Source: Butyricicoccus_A sp963620595
Lineage (GTDB): Bacteria; Bacillota; Clostridia; Oscillospirales; Butyricicoccaceae
Length of the DNA stretch: 64,000 nucleotides
Assembly: GCA_963620595.1 (NCBI GenBank)
Contig: CAVFAY010000003.1
Span: 1 to 64,000 of the forward strand
Reading direction: 5' to 3'
Each line of letters starts with the position of its first letter. Within the stretch, counting starts at the first letter, position 1. The position numbers were made by a program, and so were the translations under genes. The notes below the pieces were generated by a model. That model had not been told where the DNA came from. It saw only the letters and a list, made by a program, of their open reading frames with translations, and did no database searches. Of this stretch, positions 1 through 9,009 are shown piece after piece.

Positions 1-82
1 GTTCAGTTCACTTAATTCTTATTTTTGTCTAACAATTGGGGGTCACTTCAAACTTGCAGCCGGCTTCTCAAATGAGACAATA

Positions 83-1909
83 TTAGCTTACTGCTTCCTC
101 AAACTGCGACTGATACAGATTTGCATAGAATCCATTTTGATCGAGCAGCTGCTGATGGGTGCCCTGTTCGATGATGTCGCCATCCTTCATGACGAGAATC
201 AAATCAGCATCCCGAATGGTAGACAGACGATGCGCAATGACAAACGACGTGCGTCCCTGCATCAAATGCGCCATTGCATCCTGAATCAGCTGTTCCGTGC
301 GCGTATCGACAGAGGATGTTGCTTCGTCAAGAATCAGAATCGGGTTGTCTGCCAGAATCGCACGTGCAATCGTGAGTAGCTGTTTCTGACCCTGCGAGAC
401 ATTCGATGCTTCTTCATTCAGTTCCATCTGATAGCCGCCAGGCAGGGTGCGAATAAAGCGATCGGCACGCGCTGCCTTTGCCGCTGCAATGACTTCTTCA
501 TCGGTTGCATCCAGTCTGCCGTAACGAATATTTTCCATAATCGTTCCCTTAAACAGCCAAGTGTCCTGCAAGACCATGCCAAAGCCTTCGCGCAAATCCG
601 AACGATTGAAATCACGAATATCATGTCCATTCAGGCGAATGCTGCCGGAATTGACATCATAGAAGCGCATGAGCAGCTTGACCATTGTCGTCTTGCCTGC
701 GCCAGTCGGGCCGACAATCGCAACCATCTGTCCCGGCTTGACGTCACAATTGAAATCATGAATGACCAGATGATCCGGCTTATAGCCGAACTGAACATGA
801 TCAAACGAAACCTGACCATTGATGCAATCCGGAGAAACCGCATTCTTGACGGTCTGATCTTCTTCCTCCTCATCGAGGAATTCAAAGATGCGCTCCGCCG
901 ATGCTGCCATGGACTGCAGCATGTTGGATACCTGTGCCAGCTGTGTAATCGGCTGCGTAAAACGCTTGACGTACTGAACAAACGATACAATACCGCCGAT
1001 TTCAATCGTGCCATTTGCTGCCAGCATCGCGCCGACAACGGCAACTGCGACATAACCCAGATTGCTGACAAAATTCATAACTGGCATCATAAGACCGGAC
1101 AAAAACTGGCTCTTCCAAGCGGATTCGTACAAAATATCGTTGGTCTTTCTAAAGTTCTCCAGCTCTTTTTCCTCTCGGTTGAAAGCCTTGACAACTTGAT
1201 GACCGGAAAATGTCTCTTCAATCTGACCGTCGATTTCGCCCAAATATTTCTGCTGTGCCTTAAAATACTTCTGCGACTTCTTGACAACCAGCATAACCAG
1301 CAGCATAGAGACCGGCAAGATAATCAGCGAAATCAATGTCATGAGCGGCGAAATGGTCAGCATCATGGCAATGACACCGATGACGGTACACAGCGACGTA
1401 ATTAACTGTGTTACCGACTGATTGAGTGACTGCCCCATGGTATCGACGTCATTGGTAATGCGCGACAGCACGTCACCGACCAAGTGAGACTCAAAGTAGC
1501 CCAGCGGCATCCGATTAATTTTTTCGCTGATGTCGCGGCGCATCTTACGGCACATCTTCTGCGAGATACCGGTCATCAGCCAGCCCTGAATCAAGCTAAA
1601 CAGAGCACTGACAATATACATAGTAATCAAACCGAGCAAAATTTTGCCGATTTTATCAAAATCAATGCTGCCTGTGCCGGAAATCTTTGCAATCAATCCA
1701 TTGAACAGCTCTGTCGTTGCATTGCCGAGAATTTTTGGTCCTACAACGGTAAATATGGTTGAGCCAACCGCAAAAATCATGACGAATAGCAGGGCAATTT
1801 TATAGATGCCCATGTATTTTAACAGATTAAACAGGGTTCCCTTAAAGTTTTTTGCCTTTTCTGTCGGCGCACCAGGTCCGCGCCGCATCATTCCTCTTCT
1901 TGGTGCCAT
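83..1909 (-). CDS. ABC multidrug exporter half-transporter, catalytically complete subunit
   Basis: A 608-residue type IV ABC exporter half: six membrane segments in the first ~330 residues and one nucleotide-binding domain after ~370. Visible motifs are Walker A (GPTGAGKTT), the signature VSQGQKQ, Walker B ILILDEATSS with the catalytic Glu, and the H-loop IAHRLS with its His. It very likely pairs with the gene just upstream, which lacks the catalytic Glu and His, giving a BmrCD/LmrCD-like heterodimer that pumps drugs or lipids out of the cell. The start ATG shares one base with the upstream TAA (TAATG), so translation is probably coupled. The substrate cannot be read from sequence. Confidence 0.93.
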   Translation of the reverse strand: MAPRRGMMRRGPGAPTEKAKNFKGTLFNLLKYMGIYKIALLFVMIFAVGSTIFTVVGPKILGNATTELFNGLIAKISGTGSIDFDKIGKILLGLITMYIVSALFSLIQGWLMTGISQKMCRKMRRDISEKINRMPLGYFESHLVGDVLSRITNDVDTMGQSLNQSVTQLITSLCTVIGVIAMMLTISPLMTLISLIILPVSMLLVMLVVKKSQKYFKAQQKYLGEIDGQIEETFSGHQVVKAFNREEKELENFRKTNDILYESAWKSQFLSGLMMPVMNFVSNLGYVAVAVVGAMLAANGTIEIGGIVSFVQYVKRFTQPITQLAQVSNMLQSMAASAERIFEFLDEEEEDQTVKNAVSPDCINGQVSFDHVQFGYKPDHLVIHDFNCDVKPGQMVAIVGPTGAGKTTMVKLLMRFYDVNSGSIRLNGHDIRDFNRSDLREGFGMVLQDTWLFKGTIMENIRYGRLDATDEEVIAAAKAARADRFIRTLPGGYQMELNEEASNVSQGQKQLLTIARAILADNPILILDEATSSVDTRTEQLIQDAMAHLMQGRTSFVIAHRLSTIRDADLILVMKDGDIIEQGTHQQLLDQNGFYANLYQSQFEEAVS

Positions 1910-4074
1910 TATGCGCGACCTCCCTTCTCTACGCCCGCCAACTCTGCTTCAGACAGCTGGCTCTTCGCAATTTCCTGATAGGTCTCACACGAAGTTAGCA
2001 GTTCTTCATGCGTACCGGAACCAACAATTCTACCTTCATCCAATACAAGAATATTATCCGCATGTAAGATAGTAGAAATACGCTGTGCGACAATGATCAC
2101 TGTCGAATCAGCTGTCTGTTTTGCAAGCTCCTTGCGCAGAGTCAAATCGGTTTTATAGTCCAGCGCAGAGAACGAATCATCAAACAGGAAAATCTTTGGA
2201 TGCTTGGCAATCGCACGCGCAATGGACAAACGCTGTTTCTGTCCGCCGGATACATTGGTGCCGCCCTGTGCGATCAGAGAATCATATCGATCTACCTTAG
2301 AATCAATAAATTCTGTCGCCTGTGCAATATCTGCCGCCTGATGCATGGCTTCATCGGTAATATCCTCGCCGCCATATTTCAGGTTGCTCTCAATCGTGCC
2401 GGAAAACAAGGTGCCCTTCTGCGGCACATAGCCCATCAGACTGCGCAGCTTGTGCTGTGTCATCTCACGCACGTCCACGCCGTCAATCTTGATAGAACCC
2501 TCTGTCACGTCAAAGAAACGCGGAATCAAACGAACAATCGTCGATTTGCCGCAGCCTGTGGAACCGATAATCGCCGTCGTCTTGCCCGGCTCCGCCGTAA
2601 AGGAAATGTGCGACAGCGCCGGTTCATCGGCATCCGGATAGGTAAACGAAACATCCTGAAACGTCACATAGCCCTTTGGCTGCTCCAGCGCGGTGTCTTT
2701 CGGGCACTCCGGATCGCTCAAAGAGATTGGCATATCCAACACTTCCATAATACGATCCGCAGCAACACCGGCACGCGGCAGCATAATGGAAATCATCGTC
2801 AGCATCAGGAAGCCCATAACAATGACCATGGAGTAGGTAATAAATGCGGTCAAATCACCGACCTGCATTGTACCTGCATCTACACCATGTCCGCCAACCC
2901 AAACGATGAGAACCGAAATACCGTTCATGACGAACATCATTACCGGCATCATAAAAGTCATCGTGCGGTTGGTAAACAACTGAGTTTTAAACAAGTTCTG
3001 GTTTGCTTCATCAAAGCGCTGTTCCTCATGCTTTTCTCGGCTGAATGCACGAATCGGCATGATACCGGTCAGCATTTCACGGGAGACCAAATTTAAGCGG
3101 TCAACCAGCTTCTGCATAATCTTAAACTTCGGCATGGCAATGCCGGTCAATGTGCCGACGCAGGCCATCATGACGACAACGGCGAGCACAATCGTCCAGC
3201 CCATGCTGGAACCGGTTTTAATGACCATGATGATGCCGCCAATCGCCACAATCGGCGCATACAGCACCATGCGCAGCAGCATAACGGATACCATCTGAAT
3301 CTGCTGAATATCGTTGGTGGAGCGCGTAATCAGCGACGCGGTAGAGAATTTTTCCATCTCTGCATCGGTAAAATGCATGACTTTTTCATAAATCGATGCA
3401 CGCAGGTCACGCCCCACCTTGGATGACGTAATGGACGCAATCAAACCAACCAGAATAGCCGCGATTGCCATAACAACTGCCATGAGCAGCATCTTTCCGC
3501 CGACGGTAAACAAATACGTATTGCGCACATGGTTTAAGTCTATGCCCTGTGCCTCATACTCCGCAGATACATAGTTTACAGCAATCTCCGTCAGATAGGT
3601 GTCCGTCAAATCACCCATCTTGGAAAACGCTTCATCCATCTGCGAAATCAGCTGATCCTTTGTCATCATGCCCGCAGATACCGCCATCTTGATTTGATCC
3701 AGCGACACCTGCGCCTTGCTGTTATTTTGCAGCTGATAAACCATTGCTTCCGGCTTGAGCAGTACATTGTTTACCTTATCGTGATCTGCATCTGCCTTCA
3801 CAGAGCGAACGCCGGACGCATTGGGCTGATTATACGCTTGCTCCACGATTTCAACATCTGCATCCGACATAAACAGTTCTAGAGTTTCCAGACTGTCCGC
3901 CTGCACTGTATCCATGACACCGTCTGCAATGCCTCCCTGCTGCAAACCGACATTCAGGATGTCACTAGTGTACGTTGGCAGTGCCAAATCGCAGTACGCC
4001 TGTACGACCAGACAGCAAATCGCCGCAAAAATTGCCAGCTTATGCTTGCCTAAAAATCGAAAAATATTTTTCAT
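1909..4074 (-). CDS. ABC multidrug exporter half-transporter with degenerate ATP site and extracellular insert
   Basis: A 721-residue ABC exporter half, about 110 residues longer than its partner. The extra length is a hydrophilic stretch (about residues 35-185) between the first and second membrane segments, so it should lie outside the cell. The nucleotide-binding domain has Walker A GSTGCGKST and signature VSGGQKQ, but Walker B reads FLFDDSFS (Asp where the catalytic Glu should be) and the H-loop reads VAQRIS (Gln instead of His). This is the known pattern of asymmetric heterodimers such as TM287/288 and BmrCD. It lies 21 bp downstream of the MarR gene and is presumably controlled by it. 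Confidence 0.93.
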   Translation of the reverse strand: MKNIFRFLGKHKLAIFAAICCLVVQAYCDLALPTYTSDILNVGLQQGGIADGVMDTVQADSLETLELFMSDADVEIVEQAYNQPNASGVRSVKADADHDKVNNVLLKPEAMVYQLQNNSKAQVSLDQIKMAVSAGMMTKDQLISQMDEAFSKMGDLTDTYLTEIAVNYVSAEYEAQGIDLNHVRNTYLFTVGGKMLLMAVVMAIAAILVGLIASITSSKVGRDLRASIYEKVMHFTDAEMEKFSTASLITRSTNDIQQIQMVSVMLLRMVLYAPIVAIGGIIMVIKTGSSMGWTIVLAVVVMMACVGTLTGIAMPKFKIMQKLVDRLNLVSREMLTGIMPIRAFSREKHEEQRFDEANQNLFKTQLFTNRTMTFMMPVMMFVMNGISVLIVWVGGHGVDAGTMQVGDLTAFITYSMVIVMGFLMLTMISIMLPRAGVAADRIMEVLDMPISLSDPECPKDTALEQPKGYVTFQDVSFTYPDADEPALSHISFTAEPGKTTAIIGSTGCGKSTIVRLIPRFFDVTEGSIKIDGVDVREMTQHKLRSLMGYVPQKGTLFSGTIESNLKYGGEDITDEAMHQAADIAQATEFIDSKVDRYDSLIAQGGTNVSGGQKQRLSIARAIAKHPKIFLFDDSFSALDYKTDLTLRKELAKQTADSTVIIVAQRISTILHADNILVLDEGRIVGSGTHEELLTSCETYQEIAKSQLSEAELAGVEKGGRA

Positions 4075-4095
4075 AAAATTGCTTCTCCTGCCATG

Positions 4096-4551
4096 TTATT
4101 TCTCCTGAGATAGTTCCGCAATCACATTTTCCATGTTGTCCATAATCTCATCCCAAAAACACAACATTTGGTCAATATGTTCTTTGGGTGTTCGAGCCAA
4201 AACACGTTCCCAGAAGTCCTGTACCTCTTCCCAATTGCGCCTGCATTGTTCTTTTCCCATCTCCGTTACAGATACTAGCATATTTCTCCGGCAATCGGGG
4301 TCAATTTTGCGAACAATCAAGCCATCCGCCTCCATTTTCTTCATCAATCGAGAAATTGCCGATGTCTGCATGTGGCAGATACGTGGCAGCTTAGAAACCG
4401 GAATATCTGGATTTTTCTCGCTCAAATGACACATAACATGCAACAGCTCGGTTTCTGCCTTGGTCATGCCCTTGCACAGCTTCCATATCTGAATCTGCCG
4501 CATTCGTTTCATTCGATCCCAAACCGCAGCACAATCTTCTTTCGACTCCAT
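4096..4551 (-). CDS. MarR-family transcriptional regulator
   Basis: A winged-helix regulator of 151 residues. The recognition region around LPRICHMQTSAISRLMKKME and the following DGLIVRKIDPDCRRNMLVSVT wing are typical of MarR proteins. I chose the ATG at 4551 because AAAGGAGG sits just before it; an upstream in-frame start at 4608 would fall inside the operator-like palindrome. It is first in an operon with the two ABC exporter genes, so it probably represses them and itself until a toxic ligand binds. The ligand is unknown. Confidence 0.9.
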   Translation of the reverse strand: MESKEDCAAVWDRMKRMRQIQIWKLCKGMTKAETELLHVMCHLSEKNPDIPVSKLPRICHMQTSAISRLMKKMEADGLIVRKIDPDCRRNMLVSVTEMGKEQCRRNWEEVQDFWERVLARTPKEHIDQMLCFWDEIMDNMENVIAELSQEK

Positions 4552-4581
4552 ACAATCCTCCTTTCGTTTTAAACATTTAAC

Positions 4582-4609
4582 ATTGTTAATTATTAACTTT
4601 GATAACAAT
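4582..4609. promoter_or_regulatory. Candidate MarR operator (nested palindromes)
   Basis: Two nested inverted repeats lie 31-58 bp upstream of the MarR start: ATTGTTA (4582-4588) with TAACAAT (4603-4609), and inside it the perfect GTTAAT-T-ATTAAC (4585-4597). The minus strand also offers a loose promoter, TTGCTA followed about 16 bp later by TAATAA, so a protein bound to the palindrome would cover it. AT-rich palindromes of this size are usual MarR sites. Binding is inferred. Confidence 0.55.
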
Positions 4610-4668
4610 CATAGCAAGGTTTTGTGATAGAAGGAAGAACAAAATATGAATAAACTGTAAATACAAAT

Positions 4669-5241
4669 TTATACAGGTAAATGCAGTGCAAATCCAAACA
4701 CAATACCGCCGACGGCGGACATACAGATAATCAAAATCGGATGCACGCCTTTTTTCATCAACGCAAGCATCGCGCCCAGAATACACAGCGCACAAAATAG
4801 CTGCACAACATCGCCGGATGCAATCTCCAGATCATGCGGAAATAAAACCTGTCTGCCAATTGAATACAGCGATGCAGCAATCATGCCAACAACCGCGGGA
4901 TTCAGTCCTGCCATCGCACCACGCACGAGACGATTGCTCTGAAACGCCTGAAAGCAACGGGCAACCAGCAGAATAATGACAAATGCCGGCAAAACAACAC
5001 CCAATGTTGCGCACAGAGCGCCGAATATTCCTCCGGTCATCTGTCCGATATAGGTAGATATATTGACGGCAAACGGACCGGGTGAGCTTTCACTGACCGC
5101 GATAAAATTGACGAGATCCTCTGTTGAAATCCAGTTGTGCGCCAAAACCTTCTGCTGAATCAGTGGAAACATCGCATACCCGCCGCCAAAGGTGAACGCA
5201 CCGATTTCCAAAAACGTAGAAAACAACTGCCACAAAATCAT
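4669..5241 (-). CDS. Chromate transporter family half protein (second of pair)
   Basis: A 190-residue membrane protein of the short-chain CHR family. The N-terminal FLEIGAFTFGGGYAMFPLI and the SESSPGPFAVNISTYIG block are the family hallmarks. Many bacteria encode a fused ChrA of about 400 residues; here the two halves are separate genes overlapping by 4 bp (ATGA), so they probably form a heterodimer. The family exports chromate in a few characterised members, but most gut homologues have no proven substrate. Confidence 0.87.
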   Translation of the reverse strand: MILWQLFSTFLEIGAFTFGGGYAMFPLIQQKVLAHNWISTEDLVNFIAVSESSPGPFAVNISTYIGQMTGGIFGALCATLGVVLPAFVIILLVARCFQAFQSNRLVRGAMAGLNPAVVGMIAASLYSIGRQVLFPHDLEIASGDVVQLFCALCILGAMLALMKKGVHPILIICMSAVGGIVFGFALHLPV

Positions 5242-5795
5242 TTCTGTACGCCCTCCTTTGCCATGGTGAGCACAATGCCTGCCACAGCACAGCCAATCAG
5301 CACGACAATGGTATTCATTTGCAGCATTGCCACACAGGCAACCGCTGCAAGCATGATACAGATGGCAAACACCGTCTTTTTACACGAATGGTACATGGTC
5401 AATAAAGCACGCAACAGCAATGCCAACACGCCGACACGAATGCCCCAAAACGCATACTGTACCGCTTTTAATTGTTCCAGCTTCGGCAAAATCGTTGCCA
5501 AGCAGGCAATGATGCAAAACGCCGGCAGCACAACACCGAATGTTGCCGCGGCAGCTCCCGCCACACCCGCAACATGATACCCAACAAACGTCGCCGCATT
5601 GACCGCGATAGGACCCGGTGTCGATTCGGAAATTGCCACAATATCTAAAATGTCTTTTTCGTTGATCCATTTTTTGTTGTTCACCATTTCCCGTTGAATG
5701 AGTGGAATCATCGCATAGCCGCCGCCAAAGGTAAATGCGCCAATTTTGAGAAAGACCAAAAACAATTCCCAAACACGGCTTTTTTCTTTTCTCAT
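5238..5795 (-). CDS. Chromate transporter family half protein (first of pair)
   Basis: A 185-residue short-chain CHR protein homologous to its partner: LKIGAFTFGGGYAMIPLI at the N-terminus and SESTPGPIAVNAATFVG in the middle. The start has AAAGGAG eight bases upstream. It is the first gene of a two-gene operon, and its stop overlaps the partner's start. Upstream is a minus-strand TATAAT box next to a perfect 12-bp palindrome, described separately. Chromate transport is the family name, not a demonstrated role here. Confidence 0.87.
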   Translation of the reverse strand: MRKEKSRVWELFLVFLKIGAFTFGGGYAMIPLIQREMVNNKKWINEKDILDIVAISESTPGPIAVNAATFVGYHVAGVAGAAAATFGVVLPAFCIIACLATILPKLEQLKAVQYAFWGIRVGVLALLLRALLTMYHSCKKTVFAICIMLAAVACVAMLQMNTIVVLIGCAVAGIVLTMAKEGVQK

Positions 5796-5827
5796 TGCAA
5801 ACTCCTTTCCTTTTAACCATCTCTTTG

Positions 5828-5850
5828 ATTATATAAGAAAACGTTTTCAC
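5828..5850 (-). promoter_or_regulatory. chr-pair promoter with cre-like palindrome
   Basis: On the minus strand TATAAT (5828-5833) is preceded by the perfect palindrome GAAAACGTTTTC (5837-5848), located where the spacer between -10 and -35 would be. With flanking bases it reads TGAAAACGTTTTCT, one base from the CcpA cre consensus TGWAANCGNTNWCA. The -35 (TAGACC) is weak. Carbon catabolite control is an inference from this match alone. Confidence 0.4.
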
Positions 5851-5881
5851 GGTCTATTTGCAATTTGCATAGAGTCTCACA

Positions 5882-5909
5882 TTGCTTTTCTGTTTCTGTG
5901 TGTTATACT
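5882..5909 (+). promoter_or_regulatory. Promoter of the MATE exporter gene
   Basis: TTGCTT (5882-5887), a 16-bp spacer and TATACT (5904-5909) lie about 40 bp before the MATE start codon at 5947. This is a plausible sigma-A promoter. Confidence 0.6.
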
Positions 5910-5946
5910 TTAAAAAGCATGATTTCGATGAAAGGATAGACAAGCC

Positions 5947-7305
5947 ATGACACGAGAACGCGATCTCACCACAGGAACAATCACAACCAGCTTATGGCTG
6001 TTTGCTCTGCCGCTCATGCTCGGCAATGTCATGCAGCAGCTGTACAATCTCGTAGATACTTGGGTTGTCGGCAGATATATCGGTGATACAGCACTCGCAG
6101 CGGTCGGCTCATCGTATACCATTCTGACCTTTTTAACCTCTGTTGTTATCGGTCTGTGTTTGGGCAGCAGTGCTTTTTTATCCATGGCATACGGCAGGCG
6201 CGATGTATCTGCCATGCGAAACGGCATGTTTCTCTCCTTCAGTGCGATTGGTGCACTGTCTCTCTGTCTGATGCTCGTGTTCTATCTCTTTCTTGATCCC
6301 ATCATTCGATTGCTGCAAGTCCCGCAGGAGACATTCGCAGACATGCATACCTATCTGTTTTATGTATTCTTCGGCTTTTTCGCCACATTTTTATACAATT
6401 ATTTTTCCAATGTTCTGCGCGGCATCGGAAATTCAGCCATTCCGCTGTTGTTTCTCGCTGTCTCTGTCGGATTAAATATCGGCTTGGATCTGTACTGTGT
6501 CATTGTTTTACACTTGGGCATTATGGGTGCTGCACTCGCCACTGCCGCTGCACAATGTGTCTCCGGCGTTGGCATCACCGTATATTTTCTAAAAAAGTTT
6601 CCGCAATACCGTGTGTCGCGCAGGGATATGTGTTGGAACAAAGACAATCTCCACAGCATTCTCTCGCTGTCCGGCTGCACCTGCTTACAGCAGTCTGTCA
6701 TGAATTTTGGCATTCTCATGGTGCAAGGCATCGTAAACAGCTTCGGCACTGCTGTCATGGCCGCTTTTGCTGTCGCGGTAAAGATTGACACCATTGCATA
6801 CATGCCCGTGCAGGATTTTGGCAACGCATTTTCCGTATTCGTCGCGCAAAATTACGGCGCACAAAGGCCCGCACGAATTCGCTCCGGCGTGCGCTGTGCA
6901 CTCGCCAGTGTTGCCGTGTTCTGTGTGATCATCAGCGGTTTGGTCTGGTTCTGTGCGCAGCCACTGATGCAGCTATTTGTAGACGCTTCCAGTGCCGAAG
7001 TGGTTCGTATCGGTGTGCAATATTTACACATCGAAGGCGTTTGTTATATCGGCATTGGCATACTCTTTCTACTCTATGGTTATTATCGCGCAATCAACCG
7101 TCCGCAGATGTCCGTCATACTGACCATCTGTTCGTTGGGCACTCGTGTGGTACTCGCTTACTGTCTGTCCAGTATTGCCGTGATTGGTGTCATCGGTATC
7201 TGGGGTTCCATCCCTATTGGCTGGTTCTTTGCGGATACTGTAGGCATTCTCTTCTATCTGTATCTCGCGCGACAATCAACTGCATACACAAATACCCCGC
7301 TCTGA
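5947..7305 (+). CDS. MATE family efflux transporter
   Basis: A 452-residue, twelve-helix MATE exporter of the DinF/NorM superfamily, with the usual LFALPLMLGNVMQQLYNLVD opening and a second-half repeat beginning near LSLSGCTCLQQSVMNF. Such proteins expel cationic drugs or metabolites using Na+ or H+ gradients. The gene is monocistronic, with its own promoter and a terminator whose stem includes the last codons and stop. A second, distantly related MATE gene is at 19374-20720. No substrate can be predicted. Confidence 0.9.
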   Translation: MTRERDLTTGTITTSLWLFALPLMLGNVMQQLYNLVDTWVVGRYIGDTALAAVGSSYTILTFLTSVVIGLCLGSSAFLSMAYGRRDVSAMRNGMFLSFSAIGALSLCLMLVFYLFLDPIIRLLQVPQETFADMHTYLFYVFFGFFATFLYNYFSNVLRGIGNSAIPLLFLAVSVGLNIGLDLYCVIVLHLGIMGAALATAAAQCVSGVGITVYFLKKFPQYRVSRRDMCWNKDNLHSILSLSGCTCLQQSVMNFGILMVQGIVNSFGTAVMAAFAVAVKIDTIAYMPVQDFGNAFSVFVAQNYGAQRPARIRSGVRCALASVAVFCVIISGLVWFCAQPLMQLFVDASSAEVVRIGVQYLHIEGVCYIGIGILFLLYGYYRAINRPQMSVILTICSLGTRVVLAYCLSSIAVIGVIGIWGSIPIGWFFADTVGILFYLYLARQSTAYTNTPL

Positions 7306-7325
7306 CGAGCGGGGTATTCTGTTTC
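7291..7325 (+). terminator. Intrinsic terminator after the MATE gene
   Basis: A 12-bp perfect stem, AATACCCCGCTC (7291-7302) with GAGCGGGGTATT (7307-7318) and loop TGAC, is followed by a T-rich tract. The stem overlaps the MATE stop codon. Confidence 0.85.
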
Positions 7326-8135
7326 TTATTTGTTTCTGAGACTACGACGTAAAAATTTGCTAACCGTATCATTAAATACATCTGCATTGTCTGTATTGGC
7401 ATTATGAGAAGCATCCGGAATAACTGTCATCGGATAGCCCTGTCGTTCTGACCAGATTCGGCAATACTCTGCAATCTTTCCTGTATAATCCATTGCGCCA
7501 ATGGCAAGCATGACCGGACAACGGAATTGTACGATTGCTTTATGGGTAAACCGATCGCCATATGCCGCTGTAAATGCCTGTACAATTTCTTTTTTATGCA
7601 TTTGCTCAAACATATGCAGGGCATTTTGATACCCATACAGCGTCTGCGTGCGCCTGCGGGCAAGTCCCGTCTGGAGCATCCGTTCGGGAAGCCGTCTGAT
7701 GGCTACCGGAACCTTTTTCAGCTCCTTTTGATCGGTCTCGGGATACAGTGCCACGCCAAACGGCATCGCACTGACGCCGACAAACGCCTGCACCATCTCT
7801 GGCCAACGGGAAGCAAACTCCTGACAGACATAACCGCCGATGCCATGACCAACGAGAATCATTTGTTTGATCTGTTCTCTGTCTGTGATTTTTTTCAATT
7901 CGTCCGCCGCATGGGCATACGTAAAGTCATGGTATGGGTGAGAGCGTCCATGCATCGGCAAGTCCCATAGCAAGACATGATAATTTAATCGAAAAAACGG
8001 AAGCTGCTTATCAAACAATCGATGATTGGCGCACAGTCCATGCGTGAAAACAATCCATGGTGCCTGTGCGTCTGCATTTTTTTCGATCCAATAATAGGTC
8101 GCACCTCTCGGAGAAGATACCAGTCTTCCAACCAT
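7326..8135 (-). CDS. Alpha/beta-hydrolase fold protein lacking the nucleophile serine
   Basis: A 269-residue alpha/beta-hydrolase (MhpC/YbfF-like). The oxyanion-hole HGLC is near residue 32, the acid position is in GAMDYTGKI and the C-terminal His in DASHNAN. The nucleophile elbow, normally G-x-S-x-G, reads GHGIGG at residues 96-101, so residue 98 is Gly and the catalytic Ser is absent. It may be a pseudoenzyme, a non-hydrolytic family member, or use another residue. Start 8135 is chosen for AGGAGG seven bases upstream. It follows nudC by 22 bp in one operon. Confidence 0.85.
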   Translation of the reverse strand: MVGRLVSSPRGATYYWIEKNADAQAPWIVFTHGLCANHRLFDKQLPFFRLNYHVLLWDLPMHGRSHPYHDFTYAHAADELKKITDREQIKQMILVGHGIGGYVCQEFASRWPEMVQAFVGVSAMPFGVALYPETDQKELKKVPVAIRRLPERMLQTGLARRRTQTLYGYQNALHMFEQMHKKEIVQAFTAAYGDRFTHKAIVQFRCPVMLAIGAMDYTGKIAEYCRIWSERQGYPMTVIPDASHNANTDNADVFNDTVSKFLRRSLRNK

Positions 8136-8157
8136 GTAATCGCCTCCTGCCGCTCTG

Positions 8158-9009
8158 TTATCTCTGTGCCGGTGCCTTATGTGCACGGAACAGCTCAATC
8201 ATATAATGTGTCAGATCCAGCGGATTTTCTTCATATGCCGGCGGAATTTCTTCCGGCGCATACCAGCCAGCTGCCTTCAGCTCATCCTCCTGCAGCTTGA
8301 CCTTGTCGCTGCCGTCCAGCTCTGCCCAGAAGCCAATCATCTGTGCACCGGAGAATCCCCATGGCTGATTGCCATAATACTGAATGTTTTTCACATCCAA
8401 GCCGGTCTCTTCCTTGACCTCACGCTTCACGGTTGTCTCAAAGGTCTCACCAACACTCATGTAGCCGGATACCAGCGCATAAACCGGATTCTTATAGACC
8501 GAGGAACGCGTCAGCAGGATCTTTCCGTTGTTTACGATGCCGACAATAATCGCCGGGCTGATTGCCGGATAAGTCACCGCATGACACTCGTCATTGGTGC
8601 AGCGCATAGCCAGTTCCTTGCCGTCCGGCATCATCGGTGCGCCGCAGCAGCCACAGAAGCGGTGGCTCTGGAACCACTGGAACAAATGCAGCGCCGTAAC
8701 TGAACCGAGACGCAGCCATTCCGGCTCTACAGCGCGCAGATAGCGCGATACTTCTCGCTTGAGCTGCTGCTTGATTTCGTCCTCTGGATCGAGTACGGTA
8801 AAGAATTGTGTGCCTGCCTGCTCAAAAATATGTACCAGTTCTTTATCATCGCCGCCCAAACGCTTCCAGTCAGCATAAGTCGGCAGTGCGCCGGTCTCCG
8901 GCACAACAAATACATCGGTTTTTTCAAAAATCAGAACATAATCCGTGTCCTGCGGCTTTGGCTTGGCAAATTCGGTATCAATGGTATTGCATCCAATATC
9001 CTGAATCAT
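8158..9009 (-). CDS. nudC: NAD+ diphosphatase / RNA NAD-decapping hydrolase NudC
   Basis: A Nudix hydrolase of 283 residues in the NudC layout: an N-terminal domain, a zinc ribbon (Cys pairs near 119/122 and 137/142), then the Nudix box with GYMSVGE and REVKEETG, and the NQPWGFS motif that stands for the SQPWPFP diagnostic of NADH pyrophosphatases. It splits NAD(H) into NMN(H) and AMP and in other bacteria removes NAD caps from RNA. Start 9009 has GGAGG eight bases upstream; the longer GTG/ATG starts at 9030/9027 lack one. The alpha/beta-hydrolase-like gene follows. Confidence 0.92.
   Translation of the reverse strand: MIQDIGCNTIDTEFAKPKPQDTDYVLIFEKTDVFVVPETGALPTYADWKRLGGDDKELVHIFEQAGTQFFTVLDPEDEIKQQLKREVSRYLRAVEPEWLRLGSVTALHLFQWFQSHRFCGCCGAPMMPDGKELAMRCTNDECHAVTYPAISPAIIVGIVNNGKILLTRSSVYKNPVYALVSGYMSVGETFETTVKREVKEETGLDVKNIQYYGNQPWGFSGAQMIGFWAELDGSDKVKLQEDELKAAGWYAPEEIPPAYEENPLDLTHYMIELFRAHKAPAQR

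Noticed and set aside
1..82. Left edge before the ABC gene
   Set aside because: No gene, hairpin or repeat seen.
83..1909. Signature VSQGQ instead of LSGGQ in the exporter as a defect
   Set aside because: Common in this subfamily; the degenerate residues are in the partner gene.
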